Shown: one piece after another, positions 15,948-23,280 of the stretch
Layout: the number at the start of each line of letters is the position of its first letter
How positions within the stretch are numbered: position 1 is the stretch's first letter
NCBI GenBank assembly: GCA_049511415.1
Contig: JBEKYC010000088.1
Coordinates: 1 to 25,015, forward strand
Length of the DNA stretch: 25,015 bases
Source: Bog-159 sp049511415
GTDB lineage: Bacteria > Acidobacteriota > Terriglobia > Bryobacterales > Bryobacteraceae
Direction: 5' to 3'
The notes under the pieces: model-generated
Database searches by the model: none
Seen by the model: only the letters and a program-made list of their open reading frames with translations
What the model was told of the DNA's origin: nothing
Program-made: the position numbers and the translations under genes

Positions 15948-16811
15948 TCAGGCCAGAGCTTTTCCGTAGAGCACGAGCAGCCGGCTCCAGGCCTTTTCGG
16001 CTTGGAGCTCGTTGTAGACCTTTGAATCCGGGGGGCACCAGCCGTGCGCGGCGCCGGCGTACACTTCAATTTCCGCGGGCAGGTTGGCCTTGGCGAAGGT
16101 CTCCTTGAGGACGGTTTTGTCGTTGGGCGAGCGCGCGTCGTCATTTTCGGCGATGGCGATGAGGAACTGCGCCTTGGACTTGGCGGCCAGCAGATGGGGA
16201 CTGTTGGGCGCGTCGGACACGAGTCCGCCGCCATGGAATGAGGCGACTGCTCCGACACGATCGGGCACGGCGGCCGCGGTACGAAACGCGATCGGGCCAC
16301 CCATGCAATAGCCCTGCGTGCCGATCTTCCGGTTCTTCGCCACCGATTTCTGCCCGTCCAGCCAGGCGACGAACGCGCGCGCATCGGTCATTTGGGTGGT
16401 CTCATTGAGGGCTCGCGCGAGCGGCATCAGGTCCTGGACGGGAGTGGCGGCGCCGGCTTCCGCGGTCGGGGCTTTCTTGACACGGTAGAAAGGATTCACC
16501 ACGAGCACCGAATATCCGGATTCGGCGAGCCGTTTGCCCATGTTGCGGAACGCCGGGCGCAATCCGAAGATGTCGGGCCAAACAAGAACTCCGGGAGCGG
16601 CGCCGTTCGCCGGATGCACGAAGTAACAGTCGGCGCTGCCGTCGGGCGTAGTCACGGTTACGTCCGTTTCGGTGACTGTGACGGCATTGGCTGCCCGCGG
16701 CAACATCATTGCGACGCCTGCTCCCAACATGGCGCCGAACTGTTTGCGCGTCACCAAGCCGCGCGCTACGTATTTCTGCCGGTCCTCTTCGAAATGATCC
16801 TGATCACACAT
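15948..16811 (-). CDS. Dienelactone hydrolase family protein
   Basis: 287 residues from ATG 16811, chosen because GAGGAGGGGAGC lies directly before it; a longer frame reaches 16865 without such a site. An alpha/beta-hydrolase of the carboxymethylenebutenolidase (DLH) type: the Cys nucleophile C169 in TQGYCMGGPIAF, acid D224 or D225 in AENDDARSPND and H256 in GAAHGWCPP. An N-terminal segment (TRKQFGAMLGAGVAMMLPRA, A-N-A) looks like an export signal, so the enzyme may be periplasmic. The substrate is unknown; DLH proteins hydrolyse enol-lactones and related esters. It stands alone, with decayed DNA on both sides. Confidence 0.9.
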   Translation of the reverse strand: MCDQDHFEEDRQKYVARGLVTRKQFGAMLGAGVAMMLPRAANAVTVTETDVTVTTPDGSADCYFVHPANGAAPGVLVWPDIFGLRPAFRNMGKRLAESGYSVLVVNPFYRVKKAPTAEAGAATPVQDLMPLARALNETTQMTDARAFVAWLDGQKSVAKNRKIGTQGYCMGGPIAFRTAAAVPDRVGAVASFHGGGLVSDAPNSPHLLAAKSKAQFLIAIAENDDARSPNDKTVLKETFAKANLPAEIEVYAGAAHGWCPPDSKVYNELQAEKAWSRLLVLYGKALA

Positions 16812-17042
16812 GCTCCCCTCCTCGTCGATGATTGCGCGGTAGAACCGCGGGCGTACGGCGTTCATTATACCTAACGTTCGGTCGTCGGCTCCGGGGTTCG
16901 CGCCTGCGGTGGAACGCTCGAAACGTCGTACTGCCCGCGGATACAGGCGGGGACTTCATCCCGCCGTAACAGCCGGGGGTGGCAACTTATGGCCGGTTGC
17001 AATCCTGGCCGGATCGGGCGGTAGAGCTTGGACGCGTGGCTC

Positions 17043-17600
17043 TCAGCGTTGGTCAAGCTTGACCAGCAGCTCGCGCCGCCGCTCGGAGTATGCGCATTTA
17101 CAGACGAATCGCGCACTCCTTAAGCCAGCCGCCGAGGCCGAGGCTAGAGCTTCCTTTCCGGCTGGTATGGTGGACAAAGCCCTGCCGCATTGGTCGGTTT
17201 CCATCTTATTCGGGTCCCTCTCACAAGGGTGATCAGGGCGTGCGGGACCCACCGGCCATCCGAATCTATCAAGCGAAGCAGGAAGCCGCAGGCTGGTACG
17301 AGTGAGGGGGGCGATGCCAGATTGCGCAAAAGGATGGGTCGTACGTCACGGTAAGAAGGCACGTCTGGTAACATTGATATGGGGACCAACCGCTACCGTC
17401 ACGGGTTGGATTCCAAGATCGTAAAAACTCCACGTCCTCGCCGCTTGCCTCTTGATTCTTAGCCTGGGTGCGGCCGCTCGCCTCGTTACCTCGATCGCGG
17501 CCTCGGGCCTTTGCCCGGACTGAGAGATCACGCGGACACGCAGCGAGCATACGCCCTCAGCGCATGCGACGGGCGGCCCAGAGGAGATAGCCGTGGGCAA
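17043..17600 (-). pseudogene. Broken secreted protein with CarboxypepD-like repeats
   Basis: Two minus-strand frames look coding. The first (17600-17346) reads LRVRVISQSGQRPEAAIEVT and SFYDLGIQPVTVAVGP, the pattern of carboxypeptidase-regulatory-like (Ig-like) domains 'VRVxDxxGxPxxGAxVxV…FxDLGxxPVTVTVG'. The second, in another frame (17252-17043), reads ETDQCGRALSTIPAGKEALA and SARFVCKCAY, then ends RRRELLVKLDQR, similar to the next unit of the same kind of Acidobacterial secreted protein ('DxYGRAxxxIPxGKEV…FxCKC'). The middle needs at least two indels to join. The match is from memory of the pattern only. Confidence 0.35.
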
Positions 17601-17639
17601 CCAGCAGGATTACGGGATGCAGTCGTTCCATGATTGCCA

Positions 17640-17869
17640 AGCCTCCTGCGTCGGGTAGACCATGGAGGTCAGGGCACCTTCCTCGCGTGTTACCCCGGGA
17701 TCTTCCTCCGCCAGCCGCTCCAGTTGGAGGTCGCTCAGCGTTTCGCCACGCCGGGCCCGCATTTTGATGCGCTGTTGCCGCGACGTTCGTCCAACACCTG
17801 AATCTTCAACGGCGCGCACTGCAGCTCACGCTCCAACACGGCGATACGGGCTTGTGGGTTCGGGGTCAT
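17640..17869 (-). pseudogene. tnpC: IS66 transposase TnpC, N-terminal fragment
   Basis: From ATG 17869 the frame reads MTPNPQARIAVLERELQCAP, then LKIQVLDER. After an indel near 17780 the next frame gives QQRIKMRARRGETLSDLQLE and RLAEEDPGVTREE. This is the N-terminal leucine-zipper and 'R..KYGPxSEKLSDxQLxLLxxEPGVxxxE' segment of IS66 TnpC. The zinc-binding and DDE parts are deleted. Confidence 0.7.
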
Positions 17870-17937
17870 GCGGGAGAAACTCAATGATACATGAAATGCA
17901 AGAAGTGTTCCAGATCCTTCCGGCTTATTTTGAGCTG

Positions 17938-18292
17938 TTATGCTAGACCACGACACCAGTCACGTTGTCTGGCTTGCTCGATGTCCAATCCACTTACCAA
18001 CATCGATAACTGCTCGGCGCGCATCGTGACACTCGCCGCGCCTTCCGCCCGTGGCCAGCGGAAGCTGCCTTTCTCCGGGCGCTGCGCGCAACCCCACAAC
18101 CCGCTTCCATCCCACGCCAGCACCTTCCATCGCGTCTGGGTCCGATTGGTGAACAAAAACAGATGGCCACTCAGCGAATCCTGCCCCAAAATGGTCCCGC
18201 ACCAGACCGTGTAAGCGTTCGAATCCCTTCCGCATGTCGATGGCGTGCACCGCAATATAGATCTTGGTGGCAGGACCCAGGCCGAACATCAT
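17938..18292 (-). pseudogene. tnpB: IS66 Orf2 protein TnpB, frameshifted
   Basis: ATG 18292 or 18289 (overlapping the tnpA stop as ATGATG) begins MMFGLGPATKIYIAVHAIDM, then RKGFERLHGLVRDHFG. One extra base in the C4 run at 18184-18187 shifts the frame; the other frame continues QDSLSGHLFLFTNRTQTRWK, VLAWDGSGLWGCAQRPEKGS, FRWPRAEG and ends at TAA 17938-17940. The joined protein would be about 117 residues, the normal TnpB size, and every family motif is present (MRKGF, LSGHLFLFTNR, WDGSGLW, FRWP). Confidence 0.85.
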
Positions 18293-18585
18293 GCGCTTGC
18301 GACGGCCCGGATCAGACGCGCTAAATCGGAGTCGCGAAAGTTCCAAGGGCTTTCGATGCGCCGCCCATTCGGCAGCACTACGCTGAATCCCGGTGACGAT
18401 TCCCCATTTTTGACGGAAACCGCCATCAGTTGGGGCTTCGCCGCTTTCGTCTTCCTCCAACGCCAGTAATCCAGCGTCGTCATCGGGAGGTTATTTTGTT
18501 CGCAGAATTGGCGCCGCTGGAGGCCGCTGCGCGCGAGTTCTTCTACGATCCGCAGGCCTTCCGCAGTGCACCGTTTCTGCTGCAT
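18289..18585 (-). CDS. tnpA: IS66 accessory protein TnpA
   Basis: 98 residues, open reading frame intact. An HTH-like N-terminal half (CTAEGLRIVEELARSGLQRR, QFCEQNNLPMTTLDYWRWRK) is followed by a short beta-rich end (FSVVLPNGRRIESPWNFRDS, DLARLIRAV), typical of IS66 Orf1. It overlaps tnpB. Probably no longer functional because its partner genes are broken. Confidence 0.85.
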   Translation of the reverse strand: MQQKRCTAEGLRIVEELARSGLQRRQFCEQNNLPMTTLDYWRWRKTKAAKPQLMAVSVKNGESSPGFSVVLPNGRRIESPWNFRDSDLARLIRAVASA

Positions 18586-18639
18586 GCCCGATCGTCGGCC
18601 GTTTTTCGCGTTCCCCTCATGATGGGTTCTTCATCCGCT

Positions 18640-18661
18640 AACGATATATACTAATCCGACA
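18640..18661 (+). promoter_or_regulatory. -10-like TATACT directly before a start codon (possible leaderless promoter)
   Basis: TATACT at 18647-18652 ends eight bases before the ATG at 18661, so the transcript would start at or next to the A of the ATG. No Shine-Dalgarno exists in CTAATCCGAC before the ATG. The expected -35 region (about 18624-18630, TGGGTTCT) is weak. Confidence 0.35.
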
Positions 18662-19635
18662 TGGCCCAAATCCACTCCGTCCGTGGACCGCTCGACACCT
18701 CACAGCTCGGCGTCACCCTGATGCACGAGCACGTCTTCGTGCTCTCCACCGAAATTCTGCAAAACTACCCCGAAATCTGGGGCGACGAGGTACAGCGCAT
18801 CGCCGACGCCGGCGCCCGCCTCGACGAGCTTTACGCAGTCGGCGTGCGCTCCATCGTGGACCTGACCGTGATCGGCCTGGGCCGCTACATCCCGCGTATC
18901 CAGCGCGTGGCCGCGCTGACGCCGCTCCAAATCATCGTCGCCACCGGCGTCTACACCTACAACGATCTGCCGTTCCATTTCCACTTCCAGGGTCCCGGCA
19001 CCATCCTCGACGGCCCCGAGCCGATGGACGAAATGTTCGTCCGCGATATCGAGGAAGGCATCGCCGGCACGGGCGTGCGCGCCGCCATGCTCAAGTGCGC
19101 CACCGACCATCCGGGCGTCACTCCAGGCGTCGAGCGCGTGCTGCGCGCCGTTGCGCGGGCGCATCGCCGCACCGGCGTGCCCATCTCCACACACACGCAC
19201 GCCGCCACCCGCCGCGGCCTGGAGCAGCAGCGCATCTTCGACGAAGAGGGCGTGGATCTCTCGCGTGTGGTCATCGGCCACTCCGGCGACACCACCGACA
19301 TCGCGTATCTCGAAGAGCTGATCGCGCGCGGCTCCTGGCTGGGAATGGACCGTTTCGGCATCGACCTGCTGCTACCCTTCGAAGACCGCGTCAATACCGT
19401 CGCCGAAATGTGCCGCCGCGGCCACGCCGACAAAATGGTGCTCTCGCACGACGCCGCCTGCTTCAACGACTGGATTCCCGGCCGCGCCGCGCCGCTGGCG
19501 CCCAACTGGCACTACCGGCACATCCACAAGGACGTGCTGCCCGCGCTGCGCGCTCGCGGCGTCACCGAGGAGCAGATCCATACCATGCTGGTGGAGAATC
19601 CGCGGCGCATCTTCGAAACCCGGGGGGCCTACTGA
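18661..19635 (+). CDS. Phosphotriesterase-family metal hydrolase (PTE/PLL type)
   Basis: 324 residues. A TIM-barrel amidohydrolase with the binuclear-metal site of the phosphotriesterase family: H22 and H24 (TLMHEHVFVL), the carboxylated Lys candidate K145 (AAMLKCATDH), H178 (STHTH), H207 (VIGHSGDT) and D264 (VLSHDAAC). The family's 'GTTLxHEH' start and 'MLVENPRRIF' end are both present. Natural substrates are usually lactones or other esters rather than organophosphates. The start has no Shine-Dalgarno (see promoter entry). It overlaps the following acyl-CoA synthetase as TGATG, which suggests one pathway: ring or ester opening, then CoA activation of the acid. The region just upstream is the IS66 remnant. 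Confidence 0.9.
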   Translation: MAQIHSVRGPLDTSQLGVTLMHEHVFVLSTEILQNYPEIWGDEVQRIADAGARLDELYAVGVRSIVDLTVIGLGRYIPRIQRVAALTPLQIIVATGVYTYNDLPFHFHFQGPGTILDGPEPMDEMFVRDIEEGIAGTGVRAAMLKCATDHPGVTPGVERVLRAVARAHRRTGVPISTHTHAATRRGLEQQRIFDEEGVDLSRVVIGHSGDTTDIAYLEELIARGSWLGMDRFGIDLLLPFEDRVNTVAEMCRRGHADKMVLSHDAACFNDWIPGRAAPLAPNWHYRHIHKDVLPALRARGVTEEQIHTMLVENPRRIFETRGAY

Positions 19636-21137
19636 TGATTGAACCTTTCGACAAAAGCGGCATCACCCGCGACGCCCTCGGCATCGCGCACTACGACAAC
19701 CGGCCCGCATCGCTGATCGAAATGCTCCGCGCCACCGTGGACAAGACGCCCGAAGCCGAAGCGATCGTGGAAGTGGGCGGCGATCGCGTCACTTACCGCG
19801 AGCTATGGGACCGTGCCGCGCGCGTGGCCGGCGGACTGCGCGCGCAGGGCATCCGTCCCGGCGACCGCGCCGCCATACGCCTGGGCAACGGCCTCGACTG
19901 GTGCCTGGCATTCTTCGGCGCGCAGATGGCTGGCGCCATCGTAGTGCCCGTCAACACGCGCTTCAGCGAGCCGGAGGTCGCCTACGTGATCTCCGATTCG
20001 GGCTCCGCGTTCACGTTTCTACCGAAGCAGCCGCTGCCCGACGGACCGCCCTTCGTCACCGACCATTGGAAAGCGCAGGACGTCGCTGCCATCTTCTACA
20101 CCAGCGGCACCACCGGCTTCCCCAAAGGCGCCATGACCACGCACGAAAGCTTTCTGGCCAATACTGAAACCTGCCGACGCGTGAACACGCTGCCCACCGA
20201 CGGCAGCATCCGCAACCTGATTTCGGTGCCGCTGTTCCACGTCACGGGATGCAACAGCCAGCTTCTGCCCACCTGCGAATCCGGCAGCACCACGGTGATC
20301 ATGCCGGCGTTCGACGTGCAGGCGTTTCTGGCCGCCATCGCCGCCGAGCGCATCAACCTGCTGGTGTCGGTGCCAGCGATTTATTGGCTCGCGCTGACCC
20401 AGCCGAATTTCGCCAGCCTCGACGCGCGCCCCATCAAGTGGGTTATGTACGGCGGCGCGCCCATCGCGCCCGCGCTCGTCGGCCGCATCATGGAGGCGTT
20501 CCCCGAGGCGCGCGTGGGCAACGGCTTCGGTCTCACCGAGTGCACGTCCGTCGCCACGTTTCTGCCGCACCAATACGCGCGCACGCGCCCCGATTCGGTA
20601 GGCTTCGCCGCGCCCGTGGTGGACCTGAAGCTTTTCGAATTGGACGCGTCGAACGGTGTGGGCGAGTTGCTGGTGCGCGGCGCCAACGTGGTGAAAGGAT
20701 ATTGGAACAAGCCCCAGCCCACCGCCGACACGTTCGTGGATGGCTGGCTGCACACCGGCGACCTGGCGCGCATCGACGCGGACGGCTTCGTGCAGATTGT
20801 GGACCGCAAGAAGGACATGATCAACCGCGGCGGCGAGAACGTCTATTGCGTGGAAGTGGAGAGCGCCCTGGCCGCGCATCCGGTGGTTTACGAAGTGGCC
20901 GTGGTGGGCGTGCCCGACGAGATGATGGGCGAGAAGGTGGGCGCGGTGATCGTGCCGCGTCCCGGCGCGAAGCCCGACGTCGGGGATATCCTGGCCTTCG
21001 CCCGCGAGCGCCTGGCCGATTTCAAGGTGCCGCAATACGTGGTGCTGCGGCAGGAGCCGCTGGCGCGGAATCCCGGCGGCAAGGTGCTGAAGGCGCGCTT
21101 GCGGCAGGGCGTAGACTGGGGAAAGCCGGTGGGATAG
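19635..21137 (+). CDS. Class I adenylate-forming acyl-CoA synthetase
   Basis: 500 residues from ATG 19635, which overlaps the PTE stop by one base; a longer in-frame extension lies inside the PTE gene and is Arg-rich shadow sequence. AMP-binding motif at about 155-170 (FYTSGTTGFPKGAMTTH), then MYGGAPIAP, GNGFGLTECTS, the hinge region GWLHTGDLARIDADGFVQIV followed by DRKKDMINRGGENVY, and the C-terminal catalytic Lys in RNPGGKVLKARLR. It makes an acyl-adenylate and then an acyl-CoA; the acid is not predictable from sequence. The N-terminal domain is short between FTFLP and the P-loop, about 20-40 residues fewer than medium- and long-chain ligases usually have there. Presumably works on the acid released by the upstream hydrolase. 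Confidence 0.92.
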   Translation: MIEPFDKSGITRDALGIAHYDNRPASLIEMLRATVDKTPEAEAIVEVGGDRVTYRELWDRAARVAGGLRAQGIRPGDRAAIRLGNGLDWCLAFFGAQMAGAIVVPVNTRFSEPEVAYVISDSGSAFTFLPKQPLPDGPPFVTDHWKAQDVAAIFYTSGTTGFPKGAMTTHESFLANTETCRRVNTLPTDGSIRNLISVPLFHVTGCNSQLLPTCESGSTTVIMPAFDVQAFLAAIAAERINLLVSVPAIYWLALTQPNFASLDARPIKWVMYGGAPIAPALVGRIMEAFPEARVGNGFGLTECTSVATFLPHQYARTRPDSVGFAAPVVDLKLFELDASNGVGELLVRGANVVKGYWNKPQPTADTFVDGWLHTGDLARIDADGFVQIVDRKKDMINRGGENVYCVEVESALAAHPVVYEVAVVGVPDEMMGEKVGAVIVPRPGAKPDVGDILAFARERLADFKVPQYVVLRQEPLARNPGGKVLKARLRQGVDWGKPVG

Positions 21138-21210
21138 CGATGCCGCGGGAACTACAAACCGCTGCGGCTTCATAATTCTTGTAACGAACTCGCCGCGAGA
21201 GTCACTACAC

Positions 21211-21253
21211 ATCGAGCGAGGCTGCAGGCCCGACCAAGCCCGGCTCGCTCGAT
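21211..21253 (+). promoter_or_regulatory. Perfect 10-bp inverted repeat ahead of the propeller gene
   Basis: ATCGAGCGAG (21211-21220) and CTCGCTCGAT (21244-21253) are perfect inverted copies separated by 23 bases. They end three bases before AAGGAGG of the following gene. The structure could be a leader hairpin controlling access to the ribosome site, or an operator. There is no T tract, so it is not an ordinary terminator for the upstream ligase gene. Confidence 0.5.
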
Positions 21254-21267
21254 AAAAGGAGGTTTCC

Positions 21268-22872
21268 ATGTCCGTAGAGACTCTCACTGTGCCCAAAGCC
21301 GCCGCGGCCGTGACCTTTGTGGCCCTGGCGCTGCTGACGGGATGCGGTCCCCTCGCATCGGTTGTCACCTATCACTATGACAACTATCGCAGCGGCTGGA
21401 ATCAGAACGAAACGACCCTGACCTCGGCCAACGTGGCCAGTGCCTCCTTCGGGCAGTTGTTCAATATTCCGCTGGACGATCAGGTGGACACGCAGCCACT
21501 CATCGTGCCCGTGGTGAGCGTCACCGTGGGACCGAACCAGGGCGTTCACAATGTCGCCTATGTGGCGACCGAAAACAACACGATCTACATGATCGACGCC
21601 GTTAAGGGCACGACACTGTTCCACAAGAACTTTGGAACTCCCGTTCCAACGCCGCAGGGCTGCACAAACAACGGGCCCAACGTAGGCATCGACGGGACGC
21701 CCGTCATTGACGAGAAGGCCCTGACGATGTACGTGATCACCTACACTCTGGAGACCGGACAGGCGGTTTACAGGCTGCACGCCCTCGATCTGGGCAGCCT
21801 CGCAGATAAGATGCCCAGCGTGGTGGTCTCGGCCAGCCACCTGCTGAGCGACGGCCACACCGTGTTCAACTTTCAAGCCGCGTACCAGAGGCAAAGGCCA
21901 GGGTTGCTGCAGGCGAACGGCAATGTCTACGCCGGCTTCGGCAGCTTCTGCGACAATGGCGGCAGCCATTCCCGCGGATGGGTTCTAGGATGGAATGCGG
22001 CCACGCTGGCGCCGCTCGCGGCCAACCAGATGAACGTCACGCAGGCCTCCGGAAGCGGCGAGTTCCTTTCGTCCGTTTGGATGTCCGGATCGGGCATTGC
22101 CGCGGATAACTCCGGGAACCTGTACTTCGTCACGGGAAACTCAGATCAGACTTACGGCGCCGACGATATTCAGGAAAGCGTGGTCAAGGAATCGCCCAAC
22201 CTCGCTACGGTTTTGAGCCTGTTCACTCCGTCGGACCAACCGGCCTTGGATGCCGGGGACCTGGATTATGGATCGGGGGGCGTGCTGCTGTTGCCGAAGA
22301 CGCCATCCGCTGCCGCCAGCGCGGCCGCCGCCGCGGGAAAGAAAGGGAATCTGTACATGATGGACCTCGGAAGTCTGGGAGGCAAGTCCGCTACGGGAAT
22401 CGGTGGCACGCCGGTGAGCGTCGGCGGCTGCTGGTGCGCGCAATCCTATTTCTCGGACGGCACGGTGCATATCGTCAGCAGCGGCGGTTCGAACGCCATC
22501 CTCTGGAACGTGCAAACGTCGCCCTCGTTATCGCTGGTCCAGAAGGCTACGTCGGGGGCGATTGGAGGCTCGCAGGATCCGGGATTCTTCACCAGCGTCT
22601 CATCCAACGGGACTGGCGCATCGTCCGACCCGATTATCTGGGCGGTTTCACGGCCCGACACCCCCGGCAGCGCCAGCAGCCCAGGGCCCATTGGACTGTG
22701 GGCCTTCAAAGGCCAACCTACGGGTAGCGCATTGCCGCAGATCTTTCACGCCACGGCGGGCGGTTGGTTCACGCCGGGAAACAACGCCAACGCCAATATC
22801 GTGCCGGTGGTAGCCAACGGCACGGTTTTCGTAGCCAGCTACAAACAGCTTCGTATCTTTGGACTTCACTAA
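21268..22872 (+). CDS. Secreted lipoprotein with PQQ-like beta-propeller
   Basis: 534 residues; AAGGAGGT at 21256-21262 fixes the start. A lipoprotein signal (VTFVALALLTGC, C26) leads to a long extracellular part with propeller-blade phrases: YHYDNYRSGWNQNETTLTSA, VAYVATENNTIYMIDAVKGT, GIDGTPVIDEKALTMYVIT, GNLYFVTGNSD, NLYMMDLGSLGG and VFVASYKQLRIFGLH. The R-x-G-x-N-x-x-E-x-x-L-x-x-x-N-V pattern at the start is common in Acidobacterial PQQ-like proteins. No PQQ-dehydrogenase catalytic motif is seen, so this is more likely a binding or structural propeller than an alcohol dehydrogenase. An Ala-rich insert (PSAAASAAAAAGKKG) lies near residue 350. It is followed after 14 bases by a small secreted gene, probably co-transcribed. 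Confidence 0.85.
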   Translation: MSVETLTVPKAAAAVTFVALALLTGCGPLASVVTYHYDNYRSGWNQNETTLTSANVASASFGQLFNIPLDDQVDTQPLIVPVVSVTVGPNQGVHNVAYVATENNTIYMIDAVKGTTLFHKNFGTPVPTPQGCTNNGPNVGIDGTPVIDEKALTMYVITYTLETGQAVYRLHALDLGSLADKMPSVVVSASHLLSDGHTVFNFQAAYQRQRPGLLQANGNVYAGFGSFCDNGGSHSRGWVLGWNAATLAPLAANQMNVTQASGSGEFLSSVWMSGSGIAADNSGNLYFVTGNSDQTYGADDIQESVVKESPNLATVLSLFTPSDQPALDAGDLDYGSGGVLLLPKTPSAAASAAAAAGKKGNLYMMDLGSLGGKSATGIGGTPVSVGGCWCAQSYFSDGTVHIVSSGGSNAILWNVQTSPSLSLVQKATSGAIGGSQDPGFFTSVSSNGTGASSDPIIWAVSRPDTPGSASSPGPIGLWAFKGQPTGSALPQIFHATAGGWFTPGNNANANIVPVVANGTVFVASYKQLRIFGLH

Positions 22873-22886
22873 TAAGGAGGCGCAAC

Positions 22887-23222
22887 ATGCAGCGACTTTG
22901 GATTCCAGCACTGATTTTGACGGCGGTGTTCGCGGGCGGACCGGGCACGAACGGGATCGCGCGGGGCCAGGCCGCGGCTGAGCGGCACATTCTTTGCGGC
23001 ATCGTTCATAAGGTGAACGGAGCCAAGTTCGCGCTGGAGACGCGAACGGGAAGAACCGTCCAGGTGGACGCCACCAGCGCCATCAAGGCGGAAAAGGGCG
23101 CGACCGTCTACGAGGGGCTGGCGGTTTCGGCCGAAGGAACGGTGGACAAAAAAGGAGTGCTGCAGGCCGACAACGTCACGCGCATCAAGAGCGCCCGCGT
23201 GATGTGGCCGGAAGACCGCTGA
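22887..23222 (+). CDS. Small secreted OB-fold-like protein
   Basis: 111 residues from ATG 22887, six bases after AAGGAGG (22874-22880). A signal peptide (RLWIPALILTAVFAGGPG, cleavage near RGQA) precedes about 80 mature residues of alternating strands: LCGIVHKVNGAKFALETRTG, then RTVQVDATSAI, YEGLAVSAEGTVDKKGVLQA and DNVTRIK. This looks like a DUF5666-type OB-fold ('G.V..v.g..f.v.t..G..v.V……G..v.v.G.v…g.l.A..v..'). Function unknown. It is paired with the upstream lipoprotein propeller, 14 bases apart. Confidence 0.75.
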   Translation: MQRLWIPALILTAVFAGGPGTNGIARGQAAAERHILCGIVHKVNGAKFALETRTGRTVQVDATSAIKAEKGATVYEGLAVSAEGTVDKKGVLQADNVTRIKSARVMWPEDR

Positions 23223-23258
23223 GCTTCTCGGCGATTTGTGGGGCAGGCTCTCAGCCGG

Positions 23259-23277
23259 GGCGGCCTATCAGGCCGCC
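23259..23277. terminator. Hairpin between convergent genes
   Basis: GGCGGCC-TATCA-GGCCGCC, a perfect seven-pair GC stem with a five-base loop, lies between the end of the OB-like gene (plus) and the end of the hsdM/hsdR remnant (minus). A symmetrical hairpin at a convergent junction is the usual place for a bidirectional terminator, but there is only ATCTTAA after it and no real T tract. Confidence 0.5.
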
Positions 23278-23280
23278 ATC

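Larger units (their letters stand above)
17640..18585 (-). mobile_element. IS66-family element remnant (tnpA, tnpB, 5' of tnpC)
   Basis: The three IS66 genes lie in canonical order on the minus strand. tnpA is open, tnpB carries a frameshift and tnpC stops after about 75 codons near 17640. Most of the DDE transposase gene (over 1 kb) is missing. No IS66-type terminal inverted repeats or 8-bp target duplication could be identified by eye, so the borders are approximate. Confidence 0.8.

Noticed and set aside
18209..18225. GTTCGAATCCC, T-loop-like sequence
   Set aside because: It falls within the tnpB coding sequence and has no acceptor or other tRNA arms around it.
19095..19634. N-terminal extension of the acyl-CoA synthetase frame
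   Set aside because: It lies inside the PTE gene in another frame, is Arg/His-rich and non-homologous; the coupled ATG at 19635 is the start.
20019..21368. 449-residue minus-strand reading frame
   Set aside because: It is antisense to the acyl-CoA synthetase, is His/Val/Arg-rich and has no family motifs; a shadow caused by high GC at third positions.
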